Below, piece by piece: positions 36,379 to 45,375 of a DNA stretch of 64,000 bases. Below the pieces are notes generated by a model. It did not search any database and had not been told where the DNA came from. It worked only from the letters and a program-made list of their open reading frames with translations. Origin of the DNA: Azospirillum brasilense. Lineage in GTDB: Bacteria; Pseudomonadota; Alphaproteobacteria; Azospirillales; Azospirillaceae. The translations under genes were made by a program, and so were the position numbers. Positions within the stretch are counted from its first letter, which is position 1. Each line of letters opens with the position of its first letter. The stretch covers positions 62,001 through 126,000 of the forward strand of contig NZ_QOKV01000005.1 in the NCBI RefSeq assembly GCF_008365405.1. Direction: 5' to 3'.

Positions 36379-37214
36379 TGTTTTGCCTCCCGTGGGGTGC
36401 GGCCGAAGGACGACAGGGCTCTGGGCGGGTTGGCCAGGGCGAAGGCAATGAGGCCGATGCCGACCGCGACGAGCGGGACCGAGAGCAGCTGGCCCATGGT
36501 CGCCCCGGCGAACAGGAACCCGAGTTGCGGGTCCGGTTCGCGGAAGAACTCGACCGCGATCCGTGCGATACCGTACCCCGCGAGAAACACGCCGGTGAGC
36601 AGCCCCGTCCGATTCCGGACGGACGGTATCCAGACCAGGATTGCCAGCACGACGAAAAGGACCAAGCCTTCGAGCACGGCCTCATACAGCTGGCTCGGAT
36701 GGCGCGGTTCCGGCCCACCTCTGGGGAACATGATGGCCCAGGGAACGTCGGTCACCCGACCGAACAGTTCGCCGTTGATGAAGTTCGCGATGCGCCCGAA
36801 GAACAGGCCGATCGGTGCTGCGCAGGCGATGAGGTCGCCGAGTGCCAGAGGCGCCAGTCCCCGGCGCCACGAAAACGCGACGATGGCGACGATCACGCCG
36901 AGCAGGCCGCCGTGGAACGACATGCCGCCCTGCCAGACCTTCAAGGCGTCCAGCGGCTGCTCAAGATAGTATGGCAGGTTGTAGAACAGGACGTACCCGA
37001 GGCGCCCACCGAGGATGACGCCAATGACGGCCCAGGTCAGGAAGTCGTCGATGTCCTGCGGGGACGGCGGGCGGTCCGTCGTTCTTGCCAGGCGCATGCA
37101 GTAGCGCCAGCCGAGCAGAAAGCCCGCCAGGTATGCCAAGGCGTACCAGCGGACGACGATGGGGCCGATCTCGATTGCTACGGGATCGATGATGGGAAAG
37201 GGCACGCTGAGCAC
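36375..37214 (-). CDS. lgt: Prolipoprotein diacylglyceryl transferase Lgt
   Basis: A 279-residue membrane enzyme with seven hydrophobic segments, the HGGLLG loop and the Lgt signature [10 protein letters not shown]. It transfers diacylglycerol to the lipobox Cys of prelipoproteins. The start is GTG 37214 with AAGGAGCGGC. Its stop overlaps the copA start. With lspA and lnt elsewhere in the island, all three maturation steps are encoded. Confidence 0.94.
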   Translation of the reverse strand: MLSVPFPIIDPVAIEIGPIVVRWYALAYLAGFLLGWRYCMRLARTTDRPPSPQDIDDFLTWAVIGVILGGRLGYVLFYNLPYYLEQPLDALKVWQGGMSFHGGLLGVIVAIVAFSWRRGLAPLALGDLIACAAPIGLFFGRIANFINGELFGRVTDVPWAIMFPRGGPEPRHPSQLYEAVLEGLVLFVVLAILVWIPSVRNRTGLLTGVFLAGYGIARIAVEFFREPDPQLGFLFAGATMGQLLSVPLVAVGIGLIAFALANPPRALSSFGRTPREAKQ

Positions 37215-37352
37215 GTTGCCGCTCCTTTGTCTCTCTGGCCATAAGGCCGTGCCTCACCGGATGAGGCACCCGGATGCGGCGCCGGAACGCCGCTATTGGC
37301 CGACCGCGCCGTTCGACGCGGCCGTGCCGTATGAAGGCTCAACGCCTGGAGG

Positions 37353-37769
37353 TCAGAGGAGTTTGGGAGGGCGACGCAGAGGGGAAACCAGTCGGGCCTG
37401 CTGCGCAGCCTCGGCAAGCAGGGTGGGCATCAGGCTCTCAGACGCTGGCACGGACACAGCCAGCGGCACCAGCCCGAGGCACGTGCCCAGGCACTCTCCA
37501 CCCACCGCCATGCTCGAACAGAGCGGAGTCGTTCCGTTGTGATCGGCGGTTGCTTCGACCGCTTTGCCGTCCTGAGCCAGGACGCTGTGAATCCCCATCC
37601 TTTCGCAGGGAGCTTGTCGGCCCTGCCAAGGGGTGCCGGTCGCACCGGTCAGAGAAACCTGCGAGAGAAGGAGGGAGAGCACCGCGATCAGGGTCACAGC
37701 GAAACGGCGACCAAGCCTTCCGGCCGGTCTTTCTCGCCCGTGCATGCCCAGAACGCCGGTCCGCCTCAT
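37353..37769 (-). CDS. Exported Cys-containing hypothetical protein
   Basis: About 138 residues with a long, basic signal region (MRRTGVLGMHGRERPAGR then LIAVLSLLLSQVSL). The mature part has four cysteines (PCERMG, PLCSS, ECLGTCLG) and no recognised domain. It resembles the short exported proteins found beside copper genes. The start is uncertain (37838, 37769 or 37745). It is upstream of lgt, 138 bp away. Confidence 0.5.
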   Translation of the reverse strand: MRRTGVLGMHGRERPAGRLGRRFAVTLIAVLSLLLSQVSLTGATGTPWQGRQAPCERMGIHSVLAQDGKAVEATADHNGTTPLCSSMAVGGECLGTCLGLVPLAVSVPASESLMPTLLAEAAQQARLVSPLRRPPKLL

Positions 37770-37938
37770 CGAAACACCGATCCTCAACGCGGGAGTTCGA
37801 GACAGGAATTCCCTCACGCTGTGATCTGGAGTTCCCAACAGGGCTTGTCAACGAACCGGGGGACAAATGCTTCCGAAAGAGGTTGGCTGGCAAGAGGTCT
37901 TGCCTATCAGAAACAGAACCCTTTGCGAGGGAAATGCG

Positions 37939-38067
37939 ATGATGATGGAACACATGGAGGGCATGGGCTGGATGATGGGGGCGATGGGGCTGCTCTGGAT
38001 ATTGATTCTGGTGTTCCTTGTCTTGGGAATCGCTGCTTTCATCAAATACCTGAGATCGGGGCGTTAG
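37939..38067 (+). CDS. Small Met-rich membrane protein
   Basis: A 42-residue peptide: Met/His-rich start (MMMEHMEGMGWMMGAMG) and one transmembrane helix, with a basic end (KYLRSGR). GAGGG lies upstream. Similar mini-membrane proteins occur in copper clusters. It opens the plus-strand copper series. Confidence 0.55.
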   Translation: MMMEHMEGMGWMMGAMGLLWILILVFLVLGIAAFIKYLRSGR

Positions 38068-38134
38068 AAAGCGCCTGCCAAGCTGCGATCTCGATCCGCA
38101 AGGGTCTTGAACCCGACCCCGACGAGGTCATATC

Positions 38135-38506
38135 GTGTGGATCATGCAAGCTCTTCGCCGCATCCTCTCCGTCGTTATGGTCCTGGTGCTCGTCACCGGG
38201 ACGACGGCGCAGGCTGCCATGCTCATGCCCATGGAGGGCATGGCAGGCGACGCGGCGGTGTCCACCAGTATGGACATGGAGCTCGCTGACGCACCGGATT
38301 GCCCGGATTGCGACGGCATGGACCAGAGCACGATGGACATGTCCTTCTGCCACAGCGCCTGCATCACGGGGGCCATGTTGCTGCCCCAGGTGCCCGTTCC
38401 GCTTCCAATGATCACGAGTTCGACTACGCTGGCGCCCTTGACGCCTTGGCAGGGCCAATCCCTACCTCCCGAACCATTCCCTCCGAAATCCACCCTGCGC
38501 ATCTGA
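38135..38506 (+). CDS. Exported Cys/Met/Asp-rich copper-cluster protein
   Basis: About 123 residues: a signal peptide (ending GTTAQA), then a Met/Cys-rich stretch (CPDCDGMDQSTMDMSFCHSAC) that could bind Cu(I), and a Pro-rich C terminus. Composition matches the protein at 28384-28854. The start GTG 38135 has GAGG at good spacing; ATG 38144 is an alternative. Confidence 0.6.
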   Translation: MWIMQALRRILSVVMVLVLVTGTTAQAAMLMPMEGMAGDAAVSTSMDMELADAPDCPDCDGMDQSTMDMSFCHSACITGAMLLPQVPVPLPMITSSTTLAPLTPWQGQSLPPEPFPPKSTLRI

Positions 38507-38639
38507 TCCGCGCCCGCCGACCTTCGGCGCGGCCGCGGTGACCGCCTGATCGGGTCGCGCCTGCGCGACCACGTGGGCCGACCTCCACGCCCGAATTCCA
38601 TCCGGGCGGACCGGAGAGGCCACCGATGCGAGGGTCATC

Positions 38640-40088
38640 ATGCCCATGAACACCCTGTCGCGGCCGCTGAGCCGACGGCATCTCCTGCTGGCGGGCTCCG
38701 GCCTCGTCGCCGCCAGCCTCCTGCTTCCGCGCGGCCTGTCCCTGGCCCACGCGGCGGCGCCAGAATCCAGTCACAAGCTCACTGCCGGGCCAAGCCAAGC
38801 TCGACTGGCCGGAGCCGAACATCCCGAAACCCCGGTCTGGGCCTACAACGGCACGGTCCCCGGGCCCGAGATCCGCGTCCGTCAGGGCGACCGGCTCCGG
38901 ATCGCGGTGACCAACACGCTCGACCAGGAGACCACCGTCCATTGGCACGGCATCCGGACGCCGAACGCCATGGACGGCGTGCCGCACCTGACCCAGAAGC
39001 CCATCGCGCCCGGCGAGACGTTCCTGTACGAGTTCGACGCCGTCGACGCGGGCACCTTCTGGTACCACCCGCACCATCACTCCACCGAGCAGGTCGGCCG
39101 AGGGCTTTACGGCCCCCTGATCGTCGAAGAACGGGAGCCGATCCAGGCCGACCGGGACGTCACCTGGGTGCTCGACGACTGGCGCCTGCTCAAGGACGCC
39201 TCAATCAGCAACGACTTCGGCAACTTCATGGACTTGAGCCATGGCGGCCGGGTCGGCAACACGGTCACCATCAACGGCAAGGTGCTCGACCAAGTGCCGG
39301 TCCGCGCCGGTGAGCGGGTGCGTCTGCGCCTGATCAACGCCGCAAACGGCAGGCTGTTCGGACTCCGCTTCCAGGGCCTCCGGCCCATGGTGATCGCCAT
39401 GGACGGCCATCCGGTCGAGCCGCACGAGCCGGACGACGGCCGGGTGGTCATCGCCCCAGCTCAGCGCACCGACCTCGTCATCGACATGACCGGGGAGCCG
39501 GGGAGCCGGACCACGGTCGTCGACGACTTCTATCCCAACCTGGCCTACCGGCTCGTCGATCTCGCCTACGCCGACGCACTGCCCCTGCGCGACCGCCCGT
39601 TGGAGGCCGACCTCCGCCTGCCGGACAACCCGGTGGCCGAGCCGGACCTGCCGAACGCCGTCCGGCACGAGGTGGTCCTGGGCGGCGGCATGATGGGGAT
39701 GATGGCTGGCGCCATGATGGACGGGACCATGACCGACATGCGCACGATGATGCGCCACGGCATGGCCTGGGCGATCAACGGCACCGTCGCACACGGCCAT
39801 GTCATGGACCCGATCTTCACCTTGGAGCGCGGCCGGACCTGCGTCATCGCCGTCGCCAACGATACGGCCTGGCACCACCCCATGCACCTGCACGGCCACA
39901 CCTTCCGAGTGCTGTCCCGGAACGGTCAGCCAACGCGCTTTCGTGAGTGGCAGGACACGGTCCTGCTGGCCCCCAAGGAGCGCGTTGAGATCGCCTTCGT
40001 CGCCGACAACCCCGGCGACTGGATGTTCCACTGCCACATCCTCGAGCACCAGGCGGGCGGGATGTTGAGCACGCTGCGCGTCGCCTGA
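38640..40088 (+). CDS. Three-domain multicopper oxidase (CueO/CopA-laccase type)
   Basis: A 482-residue protein with a twin-arginine signal (LSRRHLLLAGSG). It has three cupredoxin domains and all copper motifs: HWHG, YHPHHH, HPMHLHGH and HCHILEH with a downstream Met. A Met-rich insert (GGGMMGMMAGAMMDGTM) resembles the Met-rich copper entry of CueO. It oxidises Cu(I) in the periplasm. It is followed closely by DUF411 and LTXXQ genes in one strand-consistent copper series. Confidence 0.94.
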   Translation: MPMNTLSRPLSRRHLLLAGSGLVAASLLLPRGLSLAHAAAPESSHKLTAGPSQARLAGAEHPETPVWAYNGTVPGPEIRVRQGDRLRIAVTNTLDQETTVHWHGIRTPNAMDGVPHLTQKPIAPGETFLYEFDAVDAGTFWYHPHHHSTEQVGRGLYGPLIVEEREPIQADRDVTWVLDDWRLLKDASISNDFGNFMDLSHGGRVGNTVTINGKVLDQVPVRAGERVRLRLINAANGRLFGLRFQGLRPMVIAMDGHPVEPHEPDDGRVVIAPAQRTDLVIDMTGEPGSRTTVVDDFYPNLAYRLVDLAYADALPLRDRPLEADLRLPDNPVAEPDLPNAVRHEVVLGGGMMGMMAGAMMDGTMTDMRTMMRHGMAWAINGTVAHGHVMDPIFTLERGRTCVIAVANDTAWHHPMHLHGHTFRVLSRNGQPTRFREWQDTVLLAPKERVEIAFVADNPGDWMFHCHILEHQAGGMLSTLRVA

Positions 40089-40114
40089 CCCACGCCCGAC
40101 AAAGGACTTCCAAC

Positions 40115-40549
40115 ATGCGCATTCTCACCGCCGCCGCCCTCTCGCTGGCCCTGCTGTCGCCGACGCTGGCGTCCGCGAAGACCGCGGAGGCCACCCTCTA
40201 CAAGAACCCGCAGTGTGGATGCTGCGAGGGCCATGCCGAGCATCTGCGTGCGAATGGCATTCCGGTGAAGGTCGTCGCCTCCCACGATCTGCCGCTGCTG
40301 AAGCAGGCGCATGGCGTGCCCGTCGAGCTTGCGGGCTGCCACACCGCGCTGATCGATGGCTACGTCGTCGAGGGCCACGTCTCGGCCGACACCATCAAGC
40401 GCCTCCTGGCCGAGCGTTCGGCCGTCAAGGGCATTTCCCTCCCCGGCATGCCGCTCGGCTCGCCCGGCATGGAGGGGCCCAAGGGCGAGCCGTTCCAGAT
40501 CTACGCCTTCGGCGGCGCGGCCGAGCCGACGGTGTTCGCGACCGAATGA
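40115..40549 (+). CDS. DUF411 (CopG-like) periplasmic metal-binding protein
   Basis: A 144-residue protein with signal peptide (ending LASAK) and the DUF411 motif YKNPQCGCCEGHAEHL, plus CHTALIDGYVVEGHV. DUF411 proteins are periplasmic proteins of copper/silver clusters. The gap after the oxidase is 26 bp. An M-rich segment (PGMPLGSPGMEG) lies near the end. Confidence 0.9.
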   Translation: MRILTAAALSLALLSPTLASAKTAEATLYKNPQCGCCEGHAEHLRANGIPVKVVASHDLPLLKQAHGVPVELAGCHTALIDGYVVEGHVSADTIKRLLAERSAVKGISLPGMPLGSPGMEGPKGEPFQIYAFGGAAEPTVFATE

Positions 40550-40618
40550 CCGCGGTCTCGCGGCGGGCTCAGCACGTCCCGCCGCGCCCCCCAATCTGAC
40601 AGAACGATGGAGAAAACC

Positions 40619-41239
40619 ATGAAGACCGTTTCCCGCACACTTTTGCCGATCCTCGCCCTTGCGGCGTCGGTGTCCATCGCCCAGGCGCAACCCCAACCGG
40701 GTCACCAGGGCCACCACCCGGCTGGCCAGGGCGCCGCGCAGGCCGCGCCCTCCATCTTGCCGGACCAGCCTCCGCAGGGCGGCATGCAGGGAATGATGGG
40801 CGGCATGATGCCCATGATGCGGGGCATGATGGGCCAGCAGGGTGACCAGGCCGGGTCCATGCCGATGTCCTGCCCAATGATGGGACAGATGGGCGGCATG
40901 GGGGCCATGGGCATGCCCTTCGAACACATTGAGGGCCGCGTCGCCTTCCTGAAGGCTGAGCTCGGCATCACCGATGCCCAGGCCAAGGAGTGGAACGCCT
41001 TCGCCGATGCCCTGCGGGCCAACGCAGACGTCCACCGCGCCATGCACGAGCGGATGATGAAGGGCGACCAGCCCTCGTCCTTGGCGGAACGCCTCGAACG
41101 TCGCGAGGCGATGCTGTCGTCGCGCCTGGACGCGGTGAAGAAGCTCAACGCTGCGGCCAAGCCGCTCTTCGCTTCCCTTTCGGAGGAGCAAAGGAAAGCC
41201 GCCGAGGACCTGCTCGGCCGCTCCCTCGGGATGATTTGA
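40619..41239 (+). CDS. LTXXQ/Spy-CpxP-like periplasmic protein
   Basis: A 206-residue exported protein with signal peptide (ending SIAQAQ), a long Met/Gly-rich linker (GMQGMMGGMMPMMRGMMG and more) and an alpha-helical LTXXQ-like domain (LGITDAQAKEWNAFADAL). Such proteins act as periplasmic chaperones under envelope or metal stress. GGAGAAAACC precedes ATG 40619. The Met-rich region may bind Cu(I). Confidence 0.82.
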   Translation: MKTVSRTLLPILALAASVSIAQAQPQPGHQGHHPAGQGAAQAAPSILPDQPPQGGMQGMMGGMMPMMRGMMGQQGDQAGSMPMSCPMMGQMGGMGAMGMPFEHIEGRVAFLKAELGITDAQAKEWNAFADALRANADVHRAMHERMMKGDQPSSLAERLERREAMLSSRLDAVKKLNAAAKPLFASLSEEQRKAAEDLLGRSLGMI

Positions 41240-41267
41240 CCAGCACCGAAACGGAAAGGAACACCTC

Positions 41268-41513
41268 ATGGAAGCACAAGCTCGGGTCGAGGAGCAGGTT
41301 AAGCGGATGCCGTGGTGGCGCAGTTGGCCCGCGATCGGTGGTTTCGGCGTGGCGACCACCGCGGCCGTCTACCTGTCGACGGCCTATCCCGACCAATTGC
41401 TGTCGGCGCTGCCGTACTTGGGCCTGCTCGCCTGCCCGGTGATGCACCTGGTCATGTGCTCCGGCATGAAGGGCAAGGGAAGCTCCTGCCACAAGTCGGA
41501 CGGTCAGAAGTAG
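41268..41513 (+). CDS. DUF2933-like small membrane protein
   Basis: An 81-residue protein with two hydrophobic segments (the second is LLSALPYLGLLACPVMHLVMC) and a Cys/His/Lys-rich end (CSGMKGKGSSCHK). The pattern fits DUF2933 proteins of copper clusters. A strong AAAGGAA site precedes the ATG; it follows the LTXXQ gene by 28 bp. Confidence 0.8.
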   Translation: MEAQARVEEQVKRMPWWRSWPAIGGFGVATTAAVYLSTAYPDQLLSALPYLGLLACPVMHLVMCSGMKGKGSSCHKSDGQK

Positions 41514-41599
41514 GTCGGCGCCGTGTGGGCGCCTGGCCGACATCGGTTAGGCGCCTCGCATGGCTATGGCCATTCCTTCGACCAAGGGGAGCACCAGTC

Positions 41600-42064
41600 A
41601 TGACCAGAGTTCTGAAGATCGGGCTTGGCGCCGGGGCCGCCATCATGGTCGGAGTTGCCGTCGTCGCGTGGGCCTTCGCCGACAGCGGTACCCGTGCCGA
41701 CCCGGGCGACGCCGAGCAGGTGGCGCTGGGAAGGACCGTCTATGCCGAATATTGCGCCTCCTGCCATGGTGCCGACCTGAAGGGCCAACCGGAGTGGCGG
41801 TCACGCCAGCCCAACGGCCGTCTTCCCGCACCGCCCCACGATGAGAGCGGGCACACGTGGCACCACCCAGATGATGCGCTCTTCGGCATCGTCAAGCAGG
41901 GGCTCGGCCCGTATGCGCCCGCAGGTTACGAGAGCGACATGCCCGCGTTCGGCGGCGTCCTGAACGATGAGCAGATCTGGGCCGTGCTCGCCTACATCAA
42001 GAGCACCTGGCCATCGGAGATCCAGCAGCGGCACGCCACTCTGTCGGAGCAACCCCCCAAGTGA
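41600..42064 (+). CDS. Exported c-type cytochrome
   Basis: A 154-residue protein with an N-terminal anchor/signal helix and one class I cytochrome c domain: CASCH at Cys52-Cys55-His56 and the Met ligand in DMPAFGG. Related in type to the cytochrome at 11006. It could accept electrons from the multicopper oxidase system. GGGGAG precedes the ATG. Confidence 0.85.
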   Translation: MTRVLKIGLGAGAAIMVGVAVVAWAFADSGTRADPGDAEQVALGRTVYAEYCASCHGADLKGQPEWRSRQPNGRLPAPPHDESGHTWHHPDDALFGIVKQGLGPYAPAGYESDMPAFGGVLNDEQIWAVLAYIKSTWPSEIQQRHATLSEQPPK

Positions 42065-42108
42065 ACCGGAATCGGCCGGACCTCTCCAGCCCCGAGGAGA
42101 CGAAGGAC

Positions 42109-42297
42109 ATGAAACGCGCATTCCCCCTGGCTTTGCTGACCCTCGTCGTCGGACTGGGCTTTGAACCGGCCGCCCAAGCCTACTTGCTCCTGACCGTGGA
42201 CCTGACGAATCCCGGACGCCTGTTTGCCGTCACCGGCAAGAGCGCGATCCTCACGAGCGATGACGGCGGCAAAGTCTGGAGGCCGCTCGCGTCGTGA
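42109..42297 (+). CDS. Small exported protein with one BNR/YCF48-like repeat
   Basis: A 62-residue protein with a signal peptide (ending AAQA) and a single YCF48/BNR-type strand repeat (GKSAILTSDDGGKVWRPL). Single-repeat forms of this size are odd; it may be a truncated member. The stop overlaps the next gene's GTG (GTGA). Confidence 0.6.
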   Translation: MKRAFPLALLTLVVGLGFEPAAQAYLLLTVDLTNPGRLFAVTGKSAILTSDDGGKVWRPLAS

Positions 42298-43223
42298 CCC
42301 CGCTCGACCGAACAAAGCCGTCGGGGATGATCCCCGGCCTGAAGGTTGTGATTCCAGCCGTCGGCGTGGCCGTCCTCGCTTTCGGTGTCTATCTGGTCTG
42401 GCGGCGAGCGGAGGCCCGGGGCATCGACGTCTTCGAGGTGCTCTCCTCGGTCGAGAGCCTGGGGGCAATGATCGAGTCCTGGGGAGCGTGGGGACCGGTT
42501 GCCTCGATGGCGCTGATGGTTCTCCACAGCTTCGTGCCCTTTCCGGCCGAACTGTTGGCCGTTGCCAACGGCGCCGTGTTCGGCTTGCTGGCGGGCGTCG
42601 CCATCACCTGGGCCGGAGCCATGCTGGGCGCGCTGTCCGCCTTCGCACTGGCCCGGTGGATGGGGCACTCGCTCGTCCGTCGCCTGCTCGGCGAGCGCAA
42701 GTGGCGGCAAATGGAAGCGTGGGCGAACCACGGCGGGGCCGGTGGTCTGTTGGTCGCGCGGCTGATCCCCGTGATCGCCTTCAACCTGATCAACTACGGG
42801 GCGGGCCTGGCCGGTGTCGGCTGGTGGCGCTTCACGTGGACGACCGCTGTTGGGATTCTGCCGATGACGATCGCCAGCGTCGCGGTCGGCAGCCACATGA
42901 TCGAGGCGCCCCTCTGGGTTTGGGGCGTTGCCGCCACCGTGGCCATCGTGGTCTGGCTGGGTTACCGGATCTACCGGCGACGTGGCGCTGGCGGCCCGTC
43001 ATCGCCCCCCACACGCACAGACAACGAAGGAAGGGGACTGGAAATGCAACGTCAAAGCCTGGAAGAGCAAGTTGTGGACGTGTTCAAAAGAGCCATGGCC
43101 GAAGGCCGGATGGAAGTCGCTGAACACCTTCTGCGGGCACTCGAAGGCTGCGAATGCGGCGAGGGGGCGGCTTCCCCCATCGACGAGGCATACGCATCCC
43201 TTGCTCGAGGTGCCAAGAGCTAG
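42294..43223 (+). CDS. TVP38/TMEM64-family membrane protein with extra C-terminal helical region
   Basis: A 309-residue protein: an N-terminal anchor, then the SNARE-associated/DedA-like core with SFVPFPAELLAVANGAVFG and VARLIPVIAFNLINYGAGL. After residue about 240 comes a hydrophilic linker and a C-terminal alpha-helical segment (LEEQVVDVFKRAMAEG, then CECGEG). The core may transport lipids. An internal ATG at 43044 with AAGGGGACTGG upstream could also give a separate C-terminal product. Confidence 0.85.
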   Translation: MTPLDRTKPSGMIPGLKVVIPAVGVAVLAFGVYLVWRRAEARGIDVFEVLSSVESLGAMIESWGAWGPVASMALMVLHSFVPFPAELLAVANGAVFGLLAGVAITWAGAMLGALSAFALARWMGHSLVRRLLGERKWRQMEAWANHGGAGGLLVARLIPVIAFNLINYGAGLAGVGWWRFTWTTAVGILPMTIASVAVGSHMIEAPLWVWGVAATVAIVVWLGYRIYRRRGAGGPSSPPTRTDNEGRGLEMQRQSLEEQVVDVFKRAMAEGRMEVAEHLLRALEGCECGEGAASPIDEAYASLARGAKS

Positions 43224-43278
43224 GCTCGGCGCCGGAACCACTGAAAGCTGCCCGAATTGAAGCGTCAGGCCGGTTGAT

Positions 43279-43842
43279 GCCTTTGCTGACCCAGCAGGCA
43301 TCCCGCAGGCGCTGGAGACACTTCGAGCCGACGGCGTGCGGATCGTGATGCTGACGGGCGACAATCGGACCACGGCCGAGGCGGTGGCGCGCAGGCTAGG
43401 CATCGGCGAGGTCGAGGCCGAAGTGCTGCCTGAGGACAAGAACCAGGTGGTGAAGCGCCTGAAGGCGCAGGGCCGCGTGGTGGCGATGGCAGGGGATGGT
43501 TTGAACGACGCTCCGGGTTTGGCCGAGGCCGAGGCCGATGTCGGCGTTGCCATGGGCACCGGGACCGAGGTCGCGATCCAGAGCGCCGGAGTGACTCTGG
43601 TGAAGGGCGACCTCGCGGGCATCGCGCGAGCCCGGGTGCTGAGCCGGGCGACCATGCGCAACATCCGACAGAATCTGTTCTTGGCCTTCGTCTACAATGG
43701 CCTTGGCGTGCCGGTGGCAGCGGGCGTGTTCTATCCATTTTTCGGCTGGACCCTGTCCCCCATCATCGCAGCCGCGGCCATGGCGTTGAGTTCGGTGTCG
43801 GTGATCGGCAATGCGCTTCGGCTGCGGTGGACCCGACTATGA
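43279..43842 (+). pseudogene. copA: Truncated CopA-type ATPase, C-terminal fragment only
   Basis: This encodes only the end of a P1B ATPase: [56 protein letters not shown], then two transmembrane helices to ALRLRWTRL. The phosphorylation Asp, CPC motif and N-terminal domains are missing. GDGVNDAP has become GDGLNDAP, and two residues (EA) are inserted compared with the intact copA. It is an inverted, diverged duplicate of the copA 3' end. Confidence 0.88.
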
Positions 43843-43858
43843 ACGGGCGGCAGATGTC

Positions 43859-44284
43859 ATGACCGACCTCACCGCCTTCGGCAGTCTGTTCCTCACCGCG
43901 TTCCTGGCGGCGACGGTGCTCCCAGCGCAGTCTGAGTTTGTGTTGGCTGGCCTGCATCTCACGGACGATTACTGCCGCTGGTGGCTTGTGGCCGTGGCGA
44001 CTGCCGGGAACGTGCTGGGATCGACGGTGAACTGGGCGCTCGGCCGCTACATCGAGCACTTCAAGGGGCGTCGATGGTTCCCGATCAAGCAGTCCGTCAT
44101 CGACCGGGCTGAAGGGTGGTACCAGCGATGGGGCGTGTGGTCCTTGCTGCTGGCCTGGGCTCCGGTGATCGGCGATCCGCTGACGCTGATCGCCGGGATG
44201 CTTCGCACCAGCCTCTGGATCTTCCTGCCGCTGGTCACCTTTGGAAAGGCCGCCCGGTACATCACGGTGGTGGTCGCGATCTGA
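43859..44284 (+). CDS. YqaA/DedA-family membrane protein
   Basis: A 141-residue membrane protein resembling YqaA: FLAATVLPAQSEFVLAGL, GNVLGSTVNWALGRY and LLLAWAPVIGDPLTLIAGMLR. DedA-like proteins are membrane transporters of lipid carriers or proton-dependent processes. It is 17 bp past the CopA fragment. This is the last clear member of the metal island. Confidence 0.82.
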   Translation: MTDLTAFGSLFLTAFLAATVLPAQSEFVLAGLHLTDDYCRWWLVAVATAGNVLGSTVNWALGRYIEHFKGRRWFPIKQSVIDRAEGWYQRWGVWSLLLAWAPVIGDPLTLIAGMLRTSLWIFLPLVTFGKAARYITVVVAI

Positions 44285-44437
44285 GCGGCTGGCCACCGTT
44301 GATGACGGCAGCGGCATGTCGTGTAAATGAGACAGCAATGCGAGACGTATGCAGAGGCCGCTCAAAGCAACCACAGGATGTGTCTTTGAAGTGGTGATTG
44401 CCCTTGGTGGCCTTGCTGCGCCCCAGCAGGCCTCGCT

Positions 44438-44836
44438 CTACGGCAGGGTGGCCAACTCGTCGAGCAGGTGCTGGTACTCACCTGGCGGCAGCGCCCGCTT
44501 GTCCTCCGCCATCCGGCGCAGAGCCACGATGCCGGTGGTCGTGAACACCGCTTTGAGCCAGTGAGATCCATCATCGTCCAGCGCCACCAGACCGCGATCG
44601 AGCATGCTCTGCACGGCGGCGGGGGGCTTCGGCTTGCCTTTGTTGGGGCCGGTCGCCCATCGCCTCACGAGAATGCCATCGTGGAGCGAGCGAGCGCTGC
44701 TGAGCCGAAGCATGAACTCACGCCGGATCAGCTCGCGCTCCTTCGGTGTGAACTCAGGGTCGTTGTTCATCACGGTGTCCAGGAATGCGGAGGCAACGGC
44801 TTTACCGCACCGCAGGACGCTGGGGAAGAGATCCAT
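44438..44836 (-). CDS. Hypothetical protein
   Basis: A 132-residue soluble protein, helix-rich, with a central basic loop (RRWATGPNKGKPKPP) and a possible winged-helix-like half (VQSMLDRGLVALDDDGSHWLKAVFTTTG). No family recognised. The start is ATG 44836 or TTG 44839. It marks the change from metal genes to plasmid backbone. Confidence 0.55.
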   Translation of the reverse strand: MDLFPSVLRCGKAVASAFLDTVMNNDPEFTPKERELIRREFMLRLSSARSLHDGILVRRWATGPNKGKPKPPAAVQSMLDRGLVALDDDGSHWLKAVFTTTGIVALRRMAEDKRALPPGEYQHLLDELATLP

Positions 44837-45375
44837 CAAGGCAACGCCAACAGAGTCGGCAATGGTGGCCTACGTGGAGCGTTTCGGCGAGCGTTGGGTC
44901 GCTTCTGAGGCTGACGACGCCTCCGAGGACACCGACGCCTGAACCACCTCTTCAACATCCTTTCGTAACCCGGTCCTCCGCACAATAAGCCAAGGCCGCC
45001 GCACCGCGGCCGCTACCGGTCGGAGGACGCCATGGCGTGGGGGCACAGGTTGACGCAGCGCGGACGCCCGCGCAGACGCCGCAGCCGGGCCAACTGGTTC
45101 AGGGCACCTCCATGGGCGGCATCATGCTGCTGGCGATGATCGCCGTCGCCTAGGTCTTCGCGTGCACTGTCCTGTGCGGCGGCCCCCTGCCCTCCTGTGC
45201 CAAGGGGACGTGGTCGCCGATTGGGGATCCGAGGTCGCTCTCGACATCCTGGACGGTCAAGCGCAGCAGGGCCGCGAGGGCGAGGGCCCCAGCGCATTGG
45301 AAAGGAGGTCGATCGGCTGGACGCGCTGGAACTCAAGCGAGCGCGGCGCGCGACCGCGAAACAACGGAGAACGGG
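44837..45375. other. Region without a convincing gene
   Basis: 539 bp between the hypothetical gene and the primase-like gene. Small open frames on both strands look like shadows of high GC content. A short GC-rich run near 44995-45010 could form secondary structure. The promoter of the primase-like gene should lie here, but I could not identify it. Confidence 0.5.

Noticed and set aside
39201..40049. 282-residue minus-strand frame opposite the multicopper oxidase
   Set aside because: Antisense shadow; the plus strand carries all copper-ligand motifs.
43336..43842. Complete small P-type ATPase-like protein
   Set aside because: It lacks the phosphorylation Asp, CPC motif and most transmembrane helices; it is a duplicated 3' fragment.
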